NCBI GenBank assembly: GCA_026993705.1
Contig: JALWSJ010000032.1
Span: 1-9,147 of the forward strand
Direction of reading: 5' to 3'
DNA length: 9,147 nt
DNA from: Flavobacteriales bacterium
GTDB lineage: Bacteria > Bacteroidota > Bacteroidia > Flavobacteriales_D > Parvicellaceae
The notes under the pieces are model-generated. The model was not told the origin of the DNA and did not search any database. It saw only the letters and a program-made list of their open reading frames with translations. Shown one piece after another: positions 5,901 through 9,147 of this stretch (positions within the stretch are counted from its first letter, which is position 1; the number at the start of each line of letters is the position of its first letter). Position numbers and translations under genes: made by a program.

Positions 5901-7733
5901 ATGAAAGAATTTTTTAAGATATTAACCTTAGTTAGAGGATATAAGCCTTACGCAATAGCCAATGTTTTCTTTAACATTTTAGCGACTGTATTTTCGCTAT
6001 TTTCGTTAATGATGTTAATCCCCGTTACCGAAGTTTTATTTAGTAGCGGAGATAAATTAAAAGAAATATTATCGACTCCTCCAACGATGGATTTCACCTC
6101 TTTAGATTTTTCATTAAAGGATTACCTATTTTATATACTCGCTGAAAAAATTGAAGAAATAGGGCAAGAACAAGTACTATTTTGGGTGTGTATCTATCTA
6201 ATTACCGCCATACTTCTAAAAAATCTATTTACATATTTGGCTCTATATTATATCGCCGTAATTCGTAACGGAGTCGTAAGAGATTTTAGAAATGAAATTT
6301 ATAATAAGATTGTAGAGCTTCCCCTATCCTATTACTCCGACGAAAAAAAAGGAGACATCATTTCGAGAATGACCAATGATTTAAAAGAAGTCGAATGGTC
6401 AGTACTTCGCTCGTTGGAAGCTATCTTTAGAGATCCAATTAACATTATTGTATTTTTCGGTTCACTAATTTGGTTAAGCCCCTCTTTGACCTTGTTTTTA
6501 TTGGTATTCTTTCCTATATCCGGTTTATTAATAGGATTAATTGGTAAAAGTTTAAGAAGAAGTGCAAGTAAAGGACAGGAAAAACTAGGAGAATTAATCG
6601 CACATTTGGAGGAAACTTTAGGAGGTTTAAGAATAATCAAAGCCTTTAATGCCAAAGAATCCTCTAAGAAAAAATTTAAAGATTTTAATGAGGAGTATAA
6701 TCGAATTATGATTCGAATGTACAGAAAAGGAGACTTAGCTTCTCCCGTAAGTGAGTTTTTGGGGGTAACACTTATAGCTGTTGTATTATTATACGGAGGA
6801 AGACTTGTTTTCGAGGGAGAAATAAGAAGCTCTATGTTTATCGCTTACATTGGTCTGTTATCTCAGTTGATTTCACCATTCAAATCAATTACAACCGCGT
6901 ATTCCAACGCACAAAGAGGTTTATCTGCCTTGCAAAGAATCAAAGAAATAACAAATGCAGATGCCTCTATAAAAGATCCTGTTCATCCCAAAGTTATCAA
7001 AGAATTTAACAGCGAGATAAAATACAAAGACGTATTTTTTAAATACGGAAAGGAAGACGTCTTAAAAGATATAAACCTTACCATTCCAAAAGGGAAGATG
7101 ATTGCTTTGGTCGGACAATCCGGTGCGGGAAAATCTACTTTAGCAGATTTATTACCTCGTTTTTACGATGTAACAAAAGGTTGCGTTTGTATAGACGGAA
7201 TTGATATAAGAGAAATCACACTTAAAAATTTAAGAAGCCACCTAGGTGTGGTAACACAAACAGCTATACTATTCAACGATACTGTCTTTAACAACATTGC
7301 CTTCGGATTAGAAAACGTATCCAAAGAGGAAGTTATCAGAGCCGCCAAAATAGCCAATGCACATGAATTTATAATGGGACTCGAACATGGGTATGAAACA
7401 AATATAGGAGACGGAGGAGGAAGTCTATCCGGAGGTCAAAGACAAAGAATCAGTATCGCCAGAGCGGTATTAAAAAACCCATCAATCCTTATCTTAGACG
7501 AAGCAACGTCAGCTTTGGATACCGAAAGTGAAAAACTTGTTCAAGAAGCACTGAATAATTTGATGAAAAACCGTACTTCTCTAGTCATTGCTCACCGCTT
7601 ATCAACAGTACAACATGCTGACACAATTGTAGTAATGCACAAAGGAGCTATTTTAGAAAAAGGAACACATGAAGAATTAATAGCCTTAGGTGGTAGATAT
7701 AAAAAGCTAACTGAGATGCAATCATTTAAATGA
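5901..7733 (+). CDS. MsbA-like ABC exporter (fused permease and ATPase)
   Basis: The 610-residue protein has an N-terminal transmembrane domain (about 1-335, with hydrophobic segments near 20-48, 93-120, 180-215 and 285-325 in the inner membrane) fused to a nucleotide-binding domain. The ATPase motifs are complete: Walker A GQSGAGKST (405-413), Q-loop Gln453, signature LSGGQ (509-513), Walker B ILILDE with Asp533 and Glu534, the D-loop SALD and H-loop His565. It should work as a homodimer. The overall plan is that of lipid A/lipid flippases (MsbA) and multidrug exporters; the substrate cannot be read from the sequence. Its place beside lipid-synthesis genes is suggestive only, because a terminator separates them. 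The frame is open to a TTG at 5886 inside the terminator's T tract, so the ATG at 5901 is chosen. Confidence 0.92.
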   Translation: MKEFFKILTLVRGYKPYAIANVFFNILATVFSLFSLMMLIPVTEVLFSSGDKLKEILSTPPTMDFTSLDFSLKDYLFYILAEKIEEIGQEQVLFWVCIYLITAILLKNLFTYLALYYIAVIRNGVVRDFRNEIYNKIVELPLSYYSDEKKGDIISRMTNDLKEVEWSVLRSLEAIFRDPINIIVFFGSLIWLSPSLTLFLLVFFPISGLLIGLIGKSLRRSASKGQEKLGELIAHLEETLGGLRIIKAFNAKESSKKKFKDFNEEYNRIMIRMYRKGDLASPVSEFLGVTLIAVVLLYGGRLVFEGEIRSSMFIAYIGLLSQLISPFKSITTAYSNAQRGLSALQRIKEITNADASIKDPVHPKVIKEFNSEIKYKDVFFKYGKEDVLKDINLTIPKGKMIALVGQSGAGKSTLADLLPRFYDVTKGCVCIDGIDIREITLKNLRSHLGVVTQTAILFNDTVFNNIAFGLENVSKEEVIRAAKIANAHEFIMGLEHGYETNIGDGGGSLSGGQRQRISIARAVLKNPSILILDEATSALDTESEKLVQEALNNLMKNRTSLVIAHRLSTVQHADTIVVMHKGAILEKGTHEELIALGGRYKKLTEMQSFK

Positions 7734-7760
7734 TTTTTTCATCATAGTAAAATTGATTTA

Positions 7761-7936
7761 CCTTAAATCCGCAAGTGATTTCGTTATGAAAAGTCAAAAT
7801 GCGTATTATTATTGGTCAAGCACAGTTTTGAGACACGCAAGCGTAGCCATAGCTACGATGAGTATCGAAAAACGAGCATTGTCAATAATGATGCGGAGTT
7901 TGGCTTTGTAATAGAATTTCACTTGCGGATTTAAGG
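7761..7936. mobile_element. 176-bp MITE-like inverted-repeat element, non-coding
   Basis: The ends are perfect 18-bp inverted repeats: CCTTAAATCCGCAAGTGA at 7761-7778 and its reverse complement at 7919-7936. The two arms (7761-7847 and 7852-7936) remain recognisably complementary over their whole length, with mismatches, and meet in a perfect CGTAGC-CATA-GCTACG centre (7842-7857). ATTTA occurs directly outside both ends (7756-7760 and 7937-7941), as expected for a 5-bp target-site duplication. There is no open frame of note. This fits a miniature inverted-repeat transposable element or a related dispersed palindrome. Transcribed from the ABC exporter gene, it would fold into one long hairpin and could also act as an mRNA 3' end. 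Copy number cannot be judged from one window. Confidence 0.6.
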
Positions 7937-7993
7937 ATTTAGAGTTAGCAAAAACAACTTCGTCCTAAACTTTTATTTTTGCTCAACTTTAAG

Positions 7994-8001
7994 TATATTT
8001 G
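7994..8001 (+). promoter_or_regulatory. -7 promoter element for the IF-2N-like gene
   Basis: TATATTTG is a perfect match to TAnnTTTG. No TTG lies at the usual distance upstream (the one at 7979-7981 leaves only 12 bases), so the -33 part is weak or absent. Transcription would start near 8008, 15 bases before the ATG at 8023. This rules out the TTG codon at 7999, which lies in the element, as the start. Confidence 0.5.
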
Positions 8002-8022
8002 CGTTCCAAAAAGAATATTCCA

Positions 8023-8916
8023 ATGAGATTAGGTCAGCTTTCAAGAAAATTAGATATTTTACCAAGTAAAATTATATCGTTTATTCGTTCCGAATTTAAC
8101 GAGGAAATAGACAATCATCCTAATACTAAAATTGAAGATTCCTTTTTGGAAAAGATTTTTGCCGAGTTCAAAAAAGAAGAACCTAAAGAAGTAGTAAAGG
8201 AAGCTCCTGAATCTAAATCCAACGTTAAAGTACAACAACCTATTGAAGAGAAAGAAAAGGAAGATGAAAAAAAAGTAACTCTACCGGATGATTCAACAAA
8301 AGAGGAGAAAAAAGAAAATATAAATCAATCGGAAACTAAAGATACACAAAGCAAAACAGAAACTAGCCCCTCTATTGTGGAGAGAACAGGAGAAATCTCA
8401 CCAAGAGAACGAGAGGAAGCAGAATTAATAAAAGCTCCTAAAGTTGAACTGAAATCTCCTAAAATTGTTGGAAAAATAGAATTACCAACAAAGAAAAAAA
8501 TTATTGAAAAAGAAGAACCAAAGAAAAAGGAAAGCAAAACCGATGTTGACGCATTAGAAAAAGAACTAAAAAAATCATTAGAAAAACACGCTACAATACG
8601 AAAAAAGAAATCTACGTATAAGCGTCCCAACGCACCGATGAAAAAGAAAAAATCGGTAGATGAGATTTTAGCAGAAAAAAAGAAAGCCGAAGAAAGAAGA
8701 AGAAAAGAAGAAGAGCGTAAGAAAAAAGAAAGAGAAGAACAAGAACGAATAAAACGTAAAAAACATTACGAGGAGGTTGCTAAACAAATAAAACCTCCAA
8801 AAAAGAAGAAAAAGAAAAAAACGCAAAAAAATGAACAGCAACAAGCCAAAAGAACTCAAGAAAAAAAGTCAGGTTCTTGGATTGTTCGTCTGATAGAGTG
8901 GTTTAAAACAAGTTAA
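8023..8916 (+). CDS. IF-2 N-terminal-domain-like protein with a highly charged Lys/Glu-rich tail
   Basis: The 297-residue protein has no cysteine and no signal peptide. Residues 1-50 (MRLGQLSRKLDILPSKIISF..., IDNHPNTKI) resemble the small helical domain at the N-terminus of translation initiation factor IF-2 (IF2_N). The segment around 144-156 (KSPKIVGKIELPT) and the basic block around 175-205 also recall the linker of Bacteroidota IF-2. Residues 50-130 are disordered-looking and rich in Lys, Glu and Ser; 212-258 form a Lys/Glu/Arg coiled coil (AEKKKAEERRRKEEERKKK); 257-266 is a run of lysines; the end SGSWIVRLIEWFKTS is a short amphipathic helix. There is no GTPase domain, so it is not IF-2 itself. 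Nucleic-acid or ribosome binding is a reasonable inference, but the function is unknown. It is followed after 42 bases by another small gene on the same strand. Confidence 0.75.
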   Translation: MRLGQLSRKLDILPSKIISFIRSEFNEEIDNHPNTKIEDSFLEKIFAEFKKEEPKEVVKEAPESKSNVKVQQPIEEKEKEDEKKVTLPDDSTKEEKKENINQSETKDTQSKTETSPSIVERTGEISPREREEAELIKAPKVELKSPKIVGKIELPTKKKIIEKEEPKKKESKTDVDALEKELKKSLEKHATIRKKKSTYKRPNAPMKKKKSVDEILAEKKKAEERRRKEEERKKKEREEQERIKRKKHYEEVAKQIKPPKKKKKKKTQKNEQQQAKRTQEKKSGSWIVRLIEWFKTS

Positions 8917-8958
8917 TAAATAAGAATTAGAAAAATTACGCAATAAAAACAAAACAAA

Positions 8959-9147
8959 GTGGAAAATAAAGAAGCAACAACGATATTAAACAAACTGATT
9001 AAAGAAGTAGAATCATTTGGCATCTCAATTAAAAAAGATTCTATCATAGAAGAAATAAAAAAATTAAGAGAGATAGCTTTAAAAGAAGAAAACCCTCGTA
9101 TGGTAAAAGCCACGAGATTAACCTACGAACATATTGCAGCCAACGAC
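8959..9147 (+). CDS. Conserved Bacteroidota hypothetical protein (partial, runs off right edge)
   Basis: From a GTG at 8959 the frame is open for 63 codons to the edge: it begins MENKEATTILNKLIKEVESF and continues to KATRLTYEHIAAND. It is rich in Lys, Glu and Ile, looks fully helical, and has no signal peptide or known motif. The pattern LREIALKEENPR...RLTYEHI resembles a small uncharacterised Bacteroidota family, from memory only. It lies 42 bases after the IF-2N-like gene with no terminator between them, so the two are probably one operon and may work together. No ATG lies in frame near the start; an in-frame ATG occurs only at codon 48 (9100), so GTG is the likely start. No function is assigned. 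Confidence 0.6.
   Translation, partial: MENKEATTILNKLIKEVESFGISIKKDSIIEEIKKLREIALKEENPRMVKATRLTYEHIAAND

Noticed and set aside
6332..6655. Open frame of 107 codons on the minus strand inside the ABC exporter gene
   Set aside because: It is fully contained in a complete, motif-verified gene and is a reverse-frame shadow.
8650..8830. A/G-rich repetitive tract (AAG/GAA runs) as a DNA repeat
   Set aside because: It is explained by coding for a Lys/Glu/Arg coiled coil and a polylysine run in the frame of the gene; no regular repeat unit is seen.
8325..8859. Minus-strand open frames rich in Phe, Ser and Leu over the IF-2N-like gene
   Set aside because: The Phe/Leu/Ser-rich content is the reverse complement of AAA/GAA/AAG codons for Lys and Glu; they do not look like real membrane proteins.
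8023..8916. The IF-2N-like gene as a truncated or frameshifted infB
   Set aside because: The frame ends cleanly after a structured C-terminal helix, and the following DNA starts a different small gene; no IF-2 GTPase motif (GHVDHGKT) is visible in any frame after it within the window.

Overview
The window is AT-rich chromosomal DNA from a member of the Bacteroidota, most likely a Flavobacteriales-type organism. The evidence is a plsX-fabH-accB-accC fatty-acid gene run, a cysteine-poor type B ribosomal protein L31, several promoters with the Bacteroidota -7 element TAnnTTTG, start codons without clear Shine-Dalgarno sequences, and two Bacteroidota-style proteins of unknown function at the right end. 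The genes are ordinary housekeeping genes in good condition; no prophage, CRISPR array, tRNA or rRNA was seen.

Left part (1-800, minus strand): the first codons of a secreted or outer-membrane protein run off the left edge. Before it lies a small signal-peptide protein rich in Cys/His (HYC and two CC pairs), of the kind often placed just ahead of a TonB-dependent receptor. A divergent promoter region separates this from the plus-strand genes.

Centre (800-5890, plus strand): rpmE2 (L31 type B) with its own promoter and a strong terminator; sufE (sulfur transfer for Fe-S cluster assembly) starting from a promoter just after that terminator; then plsX and fabH 13 bases apart, a perfect 28-bp palindrome, and accB and accC, ended by a strong terminator. 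PlsX makes acyl-phosphate for phospholipid synthesis, AccB and AccC form the biotin carboxylase half of acetyl-CoA carboxylase (malonyl-CoA supply), and FabH starts fatty-acid chains from malonyl-ACP. Together they form a membrane-lipid supply block. The rpmF gene that commonly precedes plsX is absent here.

Right part (5900-9147): an MsbA-like ABC exporter begins only about a dozen bases after the accC terminator. After it lies a 176-bp non-coding, nearly perfectly symmetrical inverted-repeat element with 18-bp perfect ends, flanked by a 5-bp direct repeat (MITE-like). Next comes a 297-residue protein with an IF-2 N-terminal-like domain and a very Lys/Glu-rich tail but no GTPase domain, followed by the start of a small acidic/basic helical protein cut by the right edge.

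Several apparent long open frames begin upstream of the real start. The -7 promoter elements at 1177-1184 and 7994-8001 show that the later ATGs at 1212 and 8023 are the true starts. The most interesting items are the MITE-like palindrome and the IF-2N-like protein with its downstream partner.
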